From: Streptomyces sp. DH5
Lineage (GTDB): Bacteria; Actinomycetota; Actinomycetes; Streptomycetales; Streptomycetaceae
Reading direction: 5' to 3'
DNA length: 64,000 bases
Assembly (NCBI RefSeq): GCF_020873915.1
Contig: NZ_JAHWGP010000021.1
Location: 62,001-126,000, forward strand
Position numbers and translations under genes: made by a program. A model generated the notes under the pieces. It worked only from the letters and a program-made list of their open reading frames with translations, was not told the DNA's origin and ran no database searches. Shown one piece after another: positions 25,812-35,056 of the stretch (positions are counted from its first letter, which is position 1; every line of letters begins with the position of its first letter).

Positions 25812-26765
25812 TCAGGGGCGAGGTCCCGGCGGGCCGTCGGTGTGGTGTTCCGGGAACGGGCGCCCGGTGATCACCGCCGCGACCGTGCTCCCGCGCGGGA
25901 ACGCCCCCTCCTCCACGAGGGTGACAAGGGCACAAAGCAACTTGGCGACATAGACACGCTCCACGGGGACGCCGTGACGGTGTTCGAAGTCCTGAGCGAA
26001 CGCCTCGAGTTCCGGTGTCGTACGCGCGAACCCGCCGAAGTGGAAGCGGTCCTCCAGGCTCCAGTCACCGCGCGGTCCGCCGAACGCCGCCGTCTGCAGC
26101 GCTCGTACCGCGTCGGTCAGGAAGCCGCCCCTGAGGACGGGTATGCCCAGCACGCGCACGCCGTCACCGGCCCCGGCGGCCAGCCCCGCGAGGGTTCCGC
26201 CGGTGCCGCAGGCGACCGCCGCCACGTCCGCGTGGCCGGCCAGTTCCGCGCCCAGCGCCCGGCAGCCGCGCACGGCGGCGGCGTTGCTGCCGCCCTCGGG
26301 CACGACGTACGCGTCCCCGGCGCCCGCCGCCCGCAGGACGGCGGCGAGGGTGTCCGGCTCGGTCTTGCGCCGGTACGCCGAGCGGTCGACGAAGTGCAGC
26401 CGCATGCCGTCGGCCGCGCACCGGGCGAGTGACGGATTGAGCGGTCGGCCGGCGAGTTCCTGGCCGCGCACCACGCCGACCGTGCGCAGCCCGAGCAGCC
26501 GGCCGGCGGCGGCCGTGGCCCGCAGGTGGTTGGAGTACGCGCCGCCGAAGGTGAGCACGGTCCGCCCGGCGGCCTCGCGGAGGTTCGGCACGAGCTTGCG
26601 CCACTTGTTGCCGATCAGCTCGGGATGGATCAGGTCGTCCCGCTTCAGCAGGAGCCGCACCCCGTGCCGCTCGAACCGGCCGTCCAGGACCTCGCACAGC
26701 GGCGAGGGAAGCCGCGGACGCAGCCCCGCGAGGGAGCCGGTGCCGGGGTCGTCGGAGCTGGTCAC
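25812..26765 (-). CDS. PLP-dependent ACC deaminase / D-cysteine desulfhydrase family enzyme
   Basis: A 317-residue fold-type II PLP enzyme. The PLP lysine lies in LIGNKWRKL, with the substrate/PLP loops TFGGAYSNHLRATAAAG, VPEGGSNAAAVRG and ACGTGGTLAGL. The pattern GNKWRKL instead of GNKTRKLEY, and the short length, place it among the annotated 1-aminocyclopropane-1-carboxylate deaminase or D-cysteine desulfhydrase relatives; which reaction it performs is not decided. The start is the ATG at 26765. It is convergent with the broken gene at 25300, whose last frame runs into its 3' end. Confidence 0.86.
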   Translation of the reverse strand: MTSSDDPGTGSLAGLRPRLPSPLCEVLDGRFERHGVRLLLKRDDLIHPELIGNKWRKLVPNLREAAGRTVLTFGGAYSNHLRATAAAGRLLGLRTVGVVRGQELAGRPLNPSLARCAADGMRLHFVDRSAYRRKTEPDTLAAVLRAAGAGDAYVVPEGGSNAAAVRGCRALGAELAGHADVAAVACGTGGTLAGLAAGAGDGVRVLGIPVLRGGFLTDAVRALQTAAFGGPRGDWSLEDRFHFGGFARTTPELEAFAQDFEHRHGVPVERVYVAKLLCALVTLVEEGAFPRGSTVAAVITGRPFPEHHTDGPPGPRP

Positions 26766-26897
26766 CGGGACATTGTCGCCCGGGAGGGCCCCGCGCGGCA
26801 GCCGACCCCGGCGGCTGCGGAGGCGCGGCCCCGGCCCTCACGGCCGGTACGGGTGTCCGCCCGCACCGGCTGCGGGGTGCGCGGGAGCACCGGTGCG

Positions 26898-27488
26898 TCA
26901 CTTCAGACGGTCGCCGATGCGCTTCCTCATCGACGTCATCGTGAATCCCCGCGGGTCCGGCTTGCCTGGCTGCCACTCCAGGTGCCCGATGACGGACCGC
27001 TCGTTCCAGCCGTGGTGGCGGCAGACCGCGGCCGAGGCCTTCTCGATCGCCTCCAGCTGGGCCGCCGGCCAGGGGTCCTTGCCGTCGCCCAGGTTCTCGC
27101 ACTCGAAGCCGTAGAAGTGCCGGTTGCCGTCGGTGTTCGCCTCGTTGTCCGGCGGCAGCCGCCTCTCGGCGATCACCGCGCGCAGCACGTCGTCGTCGCC
27201 GAGCCCCGCGTGGTTCGCCCTGCCGTAGCCGACCAGGTGGACCCGGCCGTCCTTGGTGATGACGCCGTGGCACAGCGGACCGGGCAGGCCCGAGTAGCCC
27301 TTGCGGCACAGCTCCACGGTCTTGGCGCTGCCCTTGGTGACCGTGTGGTGGATCATCACGCCGTGCACCGGGCCCCACGGGCCCTTGTGGTTGCGGTTGT
27401 GGTCGCGCCAGTCGCCGACCTCGACGACCGTGAGCCCTTCCGCCTTCAGTGCGCGCAGGAACGCGCTCGCGGACATGGGTGGGGCCAT
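26898..27488 (-). CDS. N-acetylmuramoyl-L-alanine amidase without signal peptide (endolysin-like)
   Basis: A 196-residue Amidase_2 (PGRP-type) domain that cleaves the amide bond between muramic acid and the stem peptide. Zinc-site and catalytic features are VMIHHTVTKG (first His ligand), HFYGFECEN, and VIGHLEWQPGKPDPRG with the second His. The final ligand position is Asp in KPDP, where many relatives have Cys or His. There is no signal peptide, as in phage endolysins. Just before the domain an N-terminal LRALKAEGLTVVEV helix occurs. The ATG at 27488 has AAGGAGG seven bases upstream. It is divergent from the encapsulin gene 290 bases away. Confidence 0.88.
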   Translation of the reverse strand: MAPPMSASAFLRALKAEGLTVVEVGDWRDHNRNHKGPWGPVHGVMIHHTVTKGSAKTVELCRKGYSGLPGPLCHGVITKDGRVHLVGYGRANHAGLGDDDVLRAVIAERRLPPDNEANTDGNRHFYGFECENLGDGKDPWPAAQLEAIEKASAAVCRHHGWNERSVIGHLEWQPGKPDPRGFTMTSMRKRIGDRLK

Positions 27489-27777
27489 GACCGCCTCCTT
27501 CGTGCCATGTGGCAGCCGCCGTGCGCGGCCGCCTGGTACAGGCCCTATTGCCGAAAAGGAGTGTGGTCACTTTCCGTTCGGGTCCTGTGCGACTCGATCC
27601 GGACAGCCGGCTTGCGCTGCCCGGCCGAGGGATGCCGCGCGTGTGCCCACACCTCGCAAGATCCAATCCCGCTCGATCGGGTAATGGCGCGGACACGTTG
27701 CGTGAGGAACGCTTGATCGCGCAGGGCGACGTCCGGTGAGGCCGGACGTGCACCACCACCGGGGAGGGCAATTCCTT

Positions 27778-29184
27778 ATGTCGGTAGGCGAAGAGGTCCG
27801 CACGGAGCAGGCCGGGCAGCAGCAGAGCCTCGGTACGGCCGCCGCGCGGAACCTGGCCACCACGACCAAGTCCGTGCCGCAGATGCAGGAGATCAGCTCG
27901 CGCTGGCTGCTGCGCATGCTGCCCTGGGTCGATGTGCAGGGTGGTACGTACCGGGTGAACCGGCGGCTGACGTACGCCGTGGGCGATGGCCGGATGGCGT
28001 TCGTGAAGACCGGCGACCGCGTCGAGATCATCCCGGCGGAGCTGGGCGAACTTCCGGTACTGCGGTCGTACGGGGACGAGGAGGTGCTGGCGGAACTGGC
28101 CTCCCGCTGCCGGCAGCGGGAGATCGAGGCCGGCCAGGTGATCGCCTCCTTCGGCAGTCCGGCCGACGAGGTGTACCTGCTGGCGCACGGCCGTGTGGAG
28201 CGGGTCGGCACCGGCCCCTACGGCCAGGACGAGTCCCTCGGGGTCCTCGCCGACGGCGCCTACTTCGGCGAGCAGGCACTGCAGGGCGAGGACGCCGTCT
28301 GGGAGTACACGGCCCGCACCCTCACCGCCTGCACGGTCCTGGTGCTGCCCCGCGAGGCGGTCGAGCAGGTCGCCGAGCGGTCGGAGGGCCTGCGCGAGCA
28401 CCTCCGACGGCGCCTCGAGGTACCCGGGCAGCGCACCAACAAGTACGGCGAGAAGGAGATCGACCTCGCGTCCGGTCACAGTGGGGAGCCGGACATCCCG
28501 CACACCTTCGTCGACTACGAGGCCAGGCCCCGCGAGTACGAACTCAGCGTCGCCCAGACCGTGCTGCGCATCCACTCCCGCGTGGCCGACCTCTACAACC
28601 AGCCCATGAACCAGACGGAGCAGCAGCTCCGGCTGACGGTGGAGGCGCTGAAGGAGCGCCAGGAGCACGAGCTCGTCAACAACCGCGACTTCGGTCTGCT
28701 CCACAACTGCGAGTACGACCAGCGGATCCAGCCGCACGACGGGGTGCCGGGCCCCGACGACCTGGACGAGCTGCTCAGCCGGCGGCGCGGGACCAGGCTG
28801 CTGCTCGCCCACCCGCGCGCGATCGCCGCGTTCGGCCGCGAGCTCAACAGGCGGGGGCTCGTCCCGGAGACCGTCGACATGGGCGGCAACCGCATTCCCA
28901 CCTGGCGGGGGGTGCCCATCTTCCCGTGCAACAAGATCCCGGTGAGCGAGGCCCGTACGACCTCCATCATCGCCCTGCGCACCGGCGAGGAGGACCAGGG
29001 CGTCATCGGTCTGCGGGCCACCGGCATCCCCGACGAGATCGAGCCGAGCCTGTCCGTGCGGTTCATGGGCATCAACGAACAAGCCATCATCAAGTACCTG
29101 GTCACGGCCTACTACTCGGCCGCGGTCCTGGTACCGGACGCGCTGGGCGTCCTGGAGGACGTCGAGATCGGCCGCTGGCGGTGA
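27778..29184 (+). CDS. eshA: Family 2B encapsulin shell protein EshA (with cyclic-nucleotide-binding-like insertion)
   Basis: A 468-residue subunit of a protein nanocompartment. Residues about 1-95 and 215-468 form the HK97-type shell fold (N-arm [20 protein letters not shown]-terminal [20 protein letters not shown] and [24 protein letters not shown]). Residues about 100-205 are an inserted cNMP-binding-like domain ([37 protein letters not shown]). This architecture defines Family 2B. Streptomyces EshA was known as a 52-kDa multimer affecting antibiotic production before the encapsulin link was made. The ATG at 27778 follows GGGGAGGG. The next gene, a polyprenyl synthase, is the expected cargo type. 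Confidence 0.93.
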   Translation: MSVGEEVRTEQAGQQQSLGTAAARNLATTTKSVPQMQEISSRWLLRMLPWVDVQGGTYRVNRRLTYAVGDGRMAFVKTGDRVEIIPAELGELPVLRSYGDEEVLAELASRCRQREIEAGQVIASFGSPADEVYLLAHGRVERVGTGPYGQDESLGVLADGAYFGEQALQGEDAVWEYTARTLTACTVLVLPREAVEQVAERSEGLREHLRRRLEVPGQRTNKYGEKEIDLASGHSGEPDIPHTFVDYEARPREYELSVAQTVLRIHSRVADLYNQPMNQTEQQLRLTVEALKERQEHELVNNRDFGLLHNCEYDQRIQPHDGVPGPDDLDELLSRRRGTRLLLAHPRAIAAFGRELNRRGLVPETVDMGGNRIPTWRGVPIFPCNKIPVSEARTTSIIALRTGEEDQGVIGLRATGIPDEIEPSLSVRFMGINEQAIIKYLVTAYYSAAVLVPDALGVLEDVEIGRWR

Positions 29185-29317
29185 CCGTCCGCGAGCGCCC
29201 GTGCCGCGTGCCGTGTCCCCGGTCGCCGGGGCGGGTAGACCTCCTGGGAACGTGCTCGACGGGCGCACAAGCGCCGTTCCTCCGCTCCTCCACCGAGCCG
29301 GTGCAAGGGGGAAGCCG

Positions 29318-30427
29318 ATGACGGAGTCCATCACGGAGCCGCAGACGGGGCGTGCGACGGAAGTTCCCCGCGAGGGCCCCGCGGTGCCGGAGCAGCGTGC
29401 CGGGGGCGGGCACGAGGCGACGGTGCTGCTGGCCCGGGCCCGGGCCGCGGTCGACCCGGTGCTGCGGACCGCCCTCGACTCGCTGCCCGCACCCGCGCGC
29501 CGGATCGCGCTCCACCACTTCGGCTGGCAGGAGGCGGACGGCACGGCGGCCCACGGAGGGCCGGGCAAGGCCCTCCGCCCCGCCCTGGTGCTCGCCGCGG
29601 CCTGCGCGGCGGGCGGCCCCACCGCCCGGGCGGCCGCTGTGCGGGCGGCGGCGGCCGTGGAACTGGTCCACAACTTCACGCTGTTGCACGACGACGTGAT
29701 GGACCGGGACACCACCCGCCGGCACCGGCCGACCGCATGGACGGTGTTCGGGGACGCGGGCGCGATCCTCGCGGGGGACGCCCTCCAGGCGCTCGCCCTG
29801 CGGCTGCTCGCCGAGGAACCGCATCCGGCGGCCCGTGCGGCGTCGGTCCGGCTCGCCGACTGCGTGATCGAGCTGTGCGCGGGGCAGCACGCGGACACCG
29901 ACCTGGAACGGCGCGCCCCCGGCGAGGTCACCCTCGCCGAGACGCTCGCCATGGCCGAGGCGAAGACCGGAGCCCTGCTGGGCTGCGCGTGTGCGATCGG
30001 GGCGCTGTACGCGGGCGCCGGGGAGGCGGACGTGAGGGCACTCGACGCGTTCGGCCGGGAGGCGGGGCTGGCCTTCCAGCTCATCGACGACGTGATCGGC
30101 ACCTGGGGCGATCCGCGCCGCACCGGCAAGCCGGCCGGTGCGGACCTGGCCGCCCGCAAGAAGTCCCTGCCGGTGGTGGCCGCGCTCACCTCCGGCACCC
30201 CGGCGGCCGCCGAACTCGCCTCGCTCTACGCCACCCCTCACCGCAAGGAGGACCTGGAACACATCGTCCGCGCGGTGGAACGCGCGGGCGGCCGGGACTG
30301 GGCCCAGGCCGAGGCGGCCGACCGGATGGCCCGGGCGATGCAGGCAGTGGCCCGCGCGGTGCCCGATCCGGAAGCGGCGGGCGGGCTGCTGGCCCTCGCC
30401 GAGTTCGTGACCCGGCGCAGCACCTGA
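29318..30427 (+). CDS. Polyprenyl diphosphate synthase, probable encapsulin cargo
   Basis: A 369-residue trans-isoprenyl diphosphate synthase. The first aspartate-rich motif is DDVMD (125-129) and the second is DDVIG (257-261) with WGDP after it, the DDxxGxxGD form common in short-chain synthases. Phe120, five residues before the first motif, should limit product length to about C15-C20 by the known chain-length rule. Residues 1-35 are Glu/Pro/Gly-rich and probably disordered. Family 2 encapsulin cargo enzymes carry such N-terminal loading segments, so I infer encapsulation in EshA. The ATG at 29318 with AAGGGGGAAG upstream is preferred to a start at 29201. Confidence 0.9.
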   Translation: MTESITEPQTGRATEVPREGPAVPEQRAGGGHEATVLLARARAAVDPVLRTALDSLPAPARRIALHHFGWQEADGTAAHGGPGKALRPALVLAAACAAGGPTARAAAVRAAAAVELVHNFTLLHDDVMDRDTTRRHRPTAWTVFGDAGAILAGDALQALALRLLAEEPHPAARAASVRLADCVIELCAGQHADTDLERRAPGEVTLAETLAMAEAKTGALLGCACAIGALYAGAGEADVRALDAFGREAGLAFQLIDDVIGTWGDPRRTGKPAGADLAARKKSLPVVAALTSGTPAAAELASLYATPHRKEDLEHIVRAVERAGGRDWAQAEAADRMARAMQAVARAVPDPEAAGGLLALAEFVTRRST

Positions 30428-30613
30428 CGGCCCGCCGTCCCCCTGTCCCCGGACCACCCGTGCCGTGCGGCTCCTGACTCCGCACGGCAGGGGGGATCCG
30501 GCCCGGCGGGTCCCGCACTTCCCCACGATGTGCGGGGCCCGCCCTCTCGGCGACGGTGCCCCTATAGGGTCAACACCCGTACGGGAAACGACGGTTGAGG
30601 TGGAGGGGCGGAC

Positions 30614-31255
30614 ATGGGTGTGGCGATCCGGACGGCTGGGGACGACGACCGGGAGCTGATAGTCCGCCTCCTGGACGAGGCGTTCCAGGACGACCCGGTC
30701 AGCGGCTGGGTCTTCCCGGGCCGGGAGTACCGCCGCGCGACGCACCACAAGCTCATGGCGGCCTTCACCGACGTCGTGCTCGCCGACGGGCGCATCGACA
30801 TCACCGAGGACGGCTCCGCCTGTGCCCTGTGGATGTCCGTCCCCGCGGAGGTCTCCGGCGACGCCGAAGCCGGTGCCGAGGACCGCCCGGAGGACGACGG
30901 CTTCGCGCGGACGCGCCAGGACGTCGACCCCGACAACGAGCGGGTGGAGCTGATCGGCCGGCTCACGGCGGCCGTCCACCCCTCGGGCCGGGCCCACGAG
31001 TACCTGTGGATGATCGGCGTCACCCCCGGCCGTCAGGGCGAGGGCCTCGGCAGCGCGCTGATCGGTTCCGTCCTGGACCGCTGCGACCGGGAGGGGCGGG
31101 CGGCGTACCTGGAGGCGAGCAACGAGCGCAGCCGTCTGCTGTACGAACGCCTCGGCTTCGAGGCGGCCGGTGAGCCCCTGGCCCTGCCGGAGGGCCCGTT
31201 CATGTGGCCGATGTGGCGCGAGCCCCGGCCCACGGGCTCCGGCCACCAGGACTAG
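30614..31255 (+). CDS. GNAT-family N-acetyltransferase
   Basis: A 213-residue acetyl-CoA-dependent acetyltransferase. The coenzyme-A pyrophosphate loop is RQGEGLGSALI, preceded by the beta strand YLWMIGVTP and followed by AAYLEASNERSRLLYERLGF, a typical GNAT C-terminal half. A long acidic insert (about residues 78-110, GDAEAGAEDRPEDD) is unusual. The ATG at 30614 has GGTGGAGGGG upstream. The gene follows the encapsulin-polyprenyl synthase pair after 186 bases. It could be functionally linked or simply adjacent; the acceptor substrate is unknown. Confidence 0.86.
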   Translation: MGVAIRTAGDDDRELIVRLLDEAFQDDPVSGWVFPGREYRRATHHKLMAAFTDVVLADGRIDITEDGSACALWMSVPAEVSGDAEAGAEDRPEDDGFARTRQDVDPDNERVELIGRLTAAVHPSGRAHEYLWMIGVTPGRQGEGLGSALIGSVLDRCDREGRAAYLEASNERSRLLYERLGFEAAGEPLALPEGPFMWPMWREPRPTGSGHQD

Positions 31256-31421
31256 GAGCGGCCCTGGCCCCGCAGCCGTCCTCCCCGCCCCGTCCGGGTG
31301 CGGAAGGGACGTTCGGCCCTGGTCGCCGACGGCCGTCCGGACTTCACTGGCTCGCGACCAGCGCCCGTCGGCCGCACCGAGCGGTGCGGCGGAGGGCGGA
31401 CGACGAGACGGCGGGAGCACG

Positions 31422-31958
31422 ATGAGCGCGGCGGGCGGCGGCGGGACGGACGGGGACATCGTGGTGGTGGGGCACGCGGATCTGGCCCCGGACGCCGTCC
31501 CGCTGGTGGAGGCCGCGCTGCGGGCCCGGCCGGCAGACCACCCGGACCGTGGCGGCATGGCCACGGTGCGCACGGGCGCCGGGACGCCCCTGGCGTCCGG
31601 CCGGGCCGCGCGGGCGTCGGGCCGCCCGCTGGCCGTGGTGATCCCGACCCGGACCGGGGTGCCGGCCATGCCGCCCCCGCACGACCGGATGGCGACCGGT
31701 GAACTGCTCACCCTCGCCGACCAGGTGCGTCTGGTGGCCTACGACCCGGTGGACCGCGCCTCCTGCACAGGCGCCGACGAGCGTCTCGTCGCGGTCGGCG
31801 GGCTCCTGCCGGCGGTCTGGGACGGCTCACCGTCCAACGGCCGCGACGCCACGGCCCACCTGGTGACCTACGCCCGCGCACGGGGCGTCCCGGTGGAGGT
31901 CGTGTGGCCCGGGGGTGCCGCCCGGCAGGCGGTGTGGCCGGCGGCCATCCCGGACTGA
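31422..31958 (+). CDS. SLOG/DprA-like Rossmann-fold protein, function unknown
   Basis: A 178-residue protein starting with the ATG at 31422, behind GCGGGAG. The N-terminal [23 protein letters not shown] segment and the later [42 protein letters not shown] segment resemble the SLOG superfamily (DprA, LOG), which binds nucleotides or nucleic acids. No catalytic residue can be assigned. The serine-rich loop [13 protein letters not shown] is the probable ligand loop. It follows the acetyltransferase by 166 bases on the same strand. The fold assignment is by pattern only. Confidence 0.6.
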   Translation: MSAAGGGGTDGDIVVVGHADLAPDAVPLVEAALRARPADHPDRGGMATVRTGAGTPLASGRAARASGRPLAVVIPTRTGVPAMPPPHDRMATGELLTLADQVRLVAYDPVDRASCTGADERLVAVGGLLPAVWDGSPSNGRDATAHLVTYARARGVPVEVVWPGGAARQAVWPAAIPD

Positions 31959-32076
31959 ACACAGGGACCATCGGCCCCCGGCCCGGGACCCGCACAGGGC
32001 CCCTTCGACCCATGCGGGCCCCTCCCCCCGCCGCCGATCATGGGGCGCGCGAAACAGCTGGGGAGGAAGACATCCG

Positions 32077-33795
32077 GTGGATGAGATACGCATGGACCAG
32101 GTGAGCACCGCGGATCAGGGCGGGGCCCGTCCGGCACCTGGCGCGGTGGCCGTGGCCCACCGAGGAGACGTCGCGGGAGCGCCCGCGGCGGGCCGGGCCG
32201 CGTGGGTGGACTGGCTGACGACCACCGACCACAAGAAGATCGGCACGCTGTACCTGGTCAGTGCCTTCGTGTTCTTCGTCGTCGGCGGGGTGATGGCGCT
32301 GGTGATGCGCGCCGAACTCGCCCGGCCCGGCACGCAGATCATGTCGAACGAGCAGTTCAACCAGGCGTTCACGATGCACGGTTCGATCATGCTGCTGATG
32401 TTCGCGATGCCGTTGTTCACCGGGTTCGCGAACTGGATCATGCCGTTGCAGATCGGGGCGCCCGACGTGGCGTTCCCCCGGCTGAACATGCTGGCGTTCT
32501 GGCTGTTCCTGTTCGGCTCCGTGATCGCCGCCGGCGGTTTCCTCACGCCCGGGGGCGCCGCCGACTTCGGCTGGTTCCTGTACGCACCGCTGTCCAACGA
32601 GATCTACTCACCGGGCATCGGCGCCGACCTGTGGATCATGGGCGTGGCCCTGTCCGGCTTCGGTTCGATCCTCGGCGCGGTCAACTTCATCACCACGATC
32701 ATCTGCATGCGGGCACCCGGGATGACGATGTTCCGCATGCCCATCTTCACCTGGAACGTGCTGCTGACGGCGCTGCTGGTGCTGATCGTGTTCCCGGTCC
32801 TGGCGGCGGCGCTGTTCGCGCTGGAGTGCGACCGCAAGTTCGGCAGTCACATCTTCGACTCGGCCAACGGCGGGGCGCTGCTGTGGCAGCACCTGTTCTG
32901 GTTCTTCGGCCATCCCGAGGTGTACATCCTGGCGCTGCCGTTCTTCGGCATCGTCTCCGAGGTGATCCCGGTCTTCTCCCGCAAGCCCATGTTCGGCTAC
33001 ATGGGCCTGATCGGCGCGACGATCGCCATCGCCGGTCTGTCGGTGACGGTGTGGGCGCACCACATGTACGTCACGGGCGGCGTGCTGCTGCCGTTCTTCG
33101 CCTTCATGACGATGCTGATCGCGGTGCCGACGGGCGTGAAGTTCTTCAACTGGATCGGCACCATGTGGAAGGGCAGCCTCTCCTTCGAGACGCCGATGCT
33201 GTGGACGGTGGGCTTCCTGGTCACCTTCCTCTTCGGTGGCCTGACCGGTGTGCTGCTGGCCTCGCCCCCGCTCGACTTCCACGTCTCCGACACGTACTTC
33301 GTCGTCGCGCACTTCCACTACACCGTCTTCGGCACGGTCGTGTACGCGATGTTCGCCGGATTCCACTTCTGGTGGCCCAAGTTCACCGGCAAGATGCTCG
33401 ACGAACGCCTCGGCAAGATCACCTTCTGGACCCTCACGGCCGGCTTCCACCTGACCTTCCTCGTCCAGCACTGGCTGGGCGTCGAGGGCATGCCGCGCCG
33501 CTACGCCGACTACCTGGCGGCCGACGGCTTCACCGCGCTCAACACGGTGTCCTCGATCGGGTCGTTCCTGCTCGGCCTGTCGATCCTGCCGTTCTTCTAC
33601 AACATCTGGAAGACGGCCAAGTACGGCAAGCCGGTCGACGTCGACGACCCCTGGGGCTACGGCCGCTCCCTGGAGTGGGCGACCTCCTGCCCGCCGCCGC
33701 GGCACAACTTCGTCAGCCTGCCGAGGATCCGCAGCGAGTCCCCGGCGTTCGACCTGCACCACCCGGAGATCGCCGCGCTCGAGACGGAGCGGTGA
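32077..33795 (+). CDS. ctaD: Cytochrome c oxidase subunit I (aa3-type), isolated copy
   Basis: A 572-residue heme-copper oxidase core subunit with 12 hydrophobic helices. Heme and CuB ligands are visible: His101 in TMHGSIM, the His and cross-linked Tyr of FFGHPEVYI, the CuB histidine pair in WAHHMYVTG, and the HFHYTVFG pair for hemes a3 and a. The GTG at 32077 has GGGGAGGAAG eight bases upstream; an ATG at 32092 is too far from that site. Normal Streptomyces ctaD lies with ctaC, ctaE, ctaF and qcrCAB. None of those is here, so this is a second, solitary copy that must borrow the other subunits. A small membrane protein follows at once. Confidence 0.92.
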   Translation: MDEIRMDQVSTADQGGARPAPGAVAVAHRGDVAGAPAAGRAAWVDWLTTTDHKKIGTLYLVSAFVFFVVGGVMALVMRAELARPGTQIMSNEQFNQAFTMHGSIMLLMFAMPLFTGFANWIMPLQIGAPDVAFPRLNMLAFWLFLFGSVIAAGGFLTPGGAADFGWFLYAPLSNEIYSPGIGADLWIMGVALSGFGSILGAVNFITTIICMRAPGMTMFRMPIFTWNVLLTALLVLIVFPVLAAALFALECDRKFGSHIFDSANGGALLWQHLFWFFGHPEVYILALPFFGIVSEVIPVFSRKPMFGYMGLIGATIAIAGLSVTVWAHHMYVTGGVLLPFFAFMTMLIAVPTGVKFFNWIGTMWKGSLSFETPMLWTVGFLVTFLFGGLTGVLLASPPLDFHVSDTYFVVAHFHYTVFGTVVYAMFAGFHFWWPKFTGKMLDERLGKITFWTLTAGFHLTFLVQHWLGVEGMPRRYADYLAADGFTALNTVSSIGSFLLGLSILPFFYNIWKTAKYGKPVDVDDPWGYGRSLEWATSCPPPRHNFVSLPRIRSESPAFDLHHPEIAALETER

Positions 33796-33798
33796 GCC

Positions 33799-34239
33799 GT
33801 GCCGCAGCCCGTACTCGCCCTGGGCTGCACGGCGGTGACCGCCGCCGGCAGCGTCTGGTACCTGCCCGCCCTCGCCGATCTGCGCGCCGGAGCCGACCGT
33901 CCGCCGTCCCGGCGTACCGCGGCGCTCGCCTGCCTCGTCGGCTGGGGCACGCTCGCCGCGGTCGCCGTGGCGCTGCTCGTGGCCACGGCGTGGTGGACGC
34001 CCGCGGTGGTGGCGGCGGTGGGCGGCCCGGCCGCCACCGCACTGCGCGTCCGTGCCGCCGTGACGCGCGCCGCCGAGCAGCGCGAGGCGGCCCGGCAGTG
34101 GGCGGACCTGCCGCACGTCCCGCTGCCCGCCACCGCCCGCCTCCGCCCTCGTGCGGTGGCCGTCACCGCGGCCGTCGCTCCCGTCACGGTCACGGGCCTG
34201 TTCCTGCTGATGGCCGGCCGGGGGCTGTACCCGGGATGA
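33799..34239 (+). CDS. Small membrane protein following ctaD
   Basis: A 146-residue protein beginning with GTG three bases after the ctaD stop. There are about three hydrophobic stretches: VLALGCTAVTAAGSVWYLPAL, LVGWGTLAAVAVALLVATAW and VTAAVAPVTVTGLFLLMAG. An Arg-rich loop lies between the second and third. I do not recognise a family. Tight coupling to ctaD suggests a role in that oxidase copy, possibly as a subunit IV-like or assembly factor; this is inference only. Confidence 0.75.
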   Translation: MPQPVLALGCTAVTAAGSVWYLPALADLRAGADRPPSRRTAALACLVGWGTLAAVAVALLVATAWWTPAVVAAVGGPAATALRVRAAVTRAAEQREAARQWADLPHVPLPATARLRPRAVAVTAAVAPVTVTGLFLLMAGRGLYPG

Positions 34240-34355
34240 GGGCTCGGCGGTGACCTGCCCACCCGCACACGCACGCGCCGCACCCATGCGGAATGACGTT
34301 CCCCCACTTGAGCGCGGTCCCGATAAGCGCTTGCGACCACTACGGCTGGAGTACT

Positions 34356-34369
34356 ACAACTGGAGTTGT
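34356..34369. promoter_or_regulatory. Inverted repeat upstream of the dihydrofolate-reductase-like gene
   Basis: ACAACT (34356-34361) and AGTTGT (34364-34369) are perfect complements with a 2-base centre, 35 bases before the TTG start at 34404. The bases CTGGAGT occur twice across it (from 34346 and 34360). It looks like the operator of a dimeric repressor not encoded nearby. Confidence 0.5.
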
Positions 34370-34403
34370 CCACAGCGAGTGCCGCCTACGGGAAGAGACC
34401 GCG

Positions 34404-34988
34404 TTGCGCAAGCTCACCTACTTCATCGCCTGCTCCATCGACGGCTTCATCGGAGACCCGGAGGGCGACGCGTCGTACATGTACCCCTTCGTCGACGAGG
34501 AGTTCCTCGCCTACCTCACCTCGGAGTACCCGGAGACCATCACGAGCCCCGGCCGCAGACAGCTCGGCATCGACGACCTGCCGAACAAGCGGTTCGACAC
34601 GGTCGTCCAGGGCCGGGCCAGCTACGACCTGGCCCTCAAGGAGGGCGTCACCAGCCCCTACGCCCACCTGCGCGAGTACGTCGCCTCCCGCACCCTCGCG
34701 GAATCGCCCGACCCGAACGTCGAGATCGTCGCGGACGACGTGGTCGGCCGGGTGCGCGCGCTGAAGGCGGAGGACAGCGCGTACGACATCTACCTCTGCG
34801 GCGGAGCGCGGCTCGCCGGCACGCTGGCCGACGAGGTCGACGAACTGGTCATCAAGAGCTATCCCGTCGTGCAGGGTTCCGGCATGCCGATGTTCGCCTC
34901 CGGCTTCTCCGTCACGGAGTTCACCCTGGAGTCGGTACGCGCGTTCGGCAACGGCGTGGTCGTGCGCACGTACGGCAGGAAGCGCTGA
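34404..34988 (+). CDS. Dihydrofolate reductase-like (RibD C-terminal domain) protein
   Basis: A 194-residue protein of the RibD_C/DHFR-like superfamily. It starts with TTG at 34404 behind GGGAAGAGA; the frame is open further upstream but is not protein-like there. Family features are the N-terminal KLTYFIACSIDGFIGDPEG strand-loop, NKRFDTVVQGRASYDLAL, and YDIYLCGGARLAGTLADEVDEL with the GG nucleotide loop. Members are mostly uncharacterised NADPH-dependent reductases of the YwjB/YyaP type, and a folate substrate is not implied. A compact inverted repeat precedes it. Confidence 0.85.
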   Translation: MRKLTYFIACSIDGFIGDPEGDASYMYPFVDEEFLAYLTSEYPETITSPGRRQLGIDDLPNKRFDTVVQGRASYDLALKEGVTSPYAHLREYVASRTLAESPDPNVEIVADDVVGRVRALKAEDSAYDIYLCGGARLAGTLADEVDELVIKSYPVVQGSGMPMFASGFSVTEFTLESVRAFGNGVVVRTYGRKR

Positions 34989-35056
34989 AGGGCCGGCCCG
35001 GCCGGGCCGGCGCGCTGAGGTCGCGCCATGGAGGACAGGGGAACCCGCGCCGCGCG

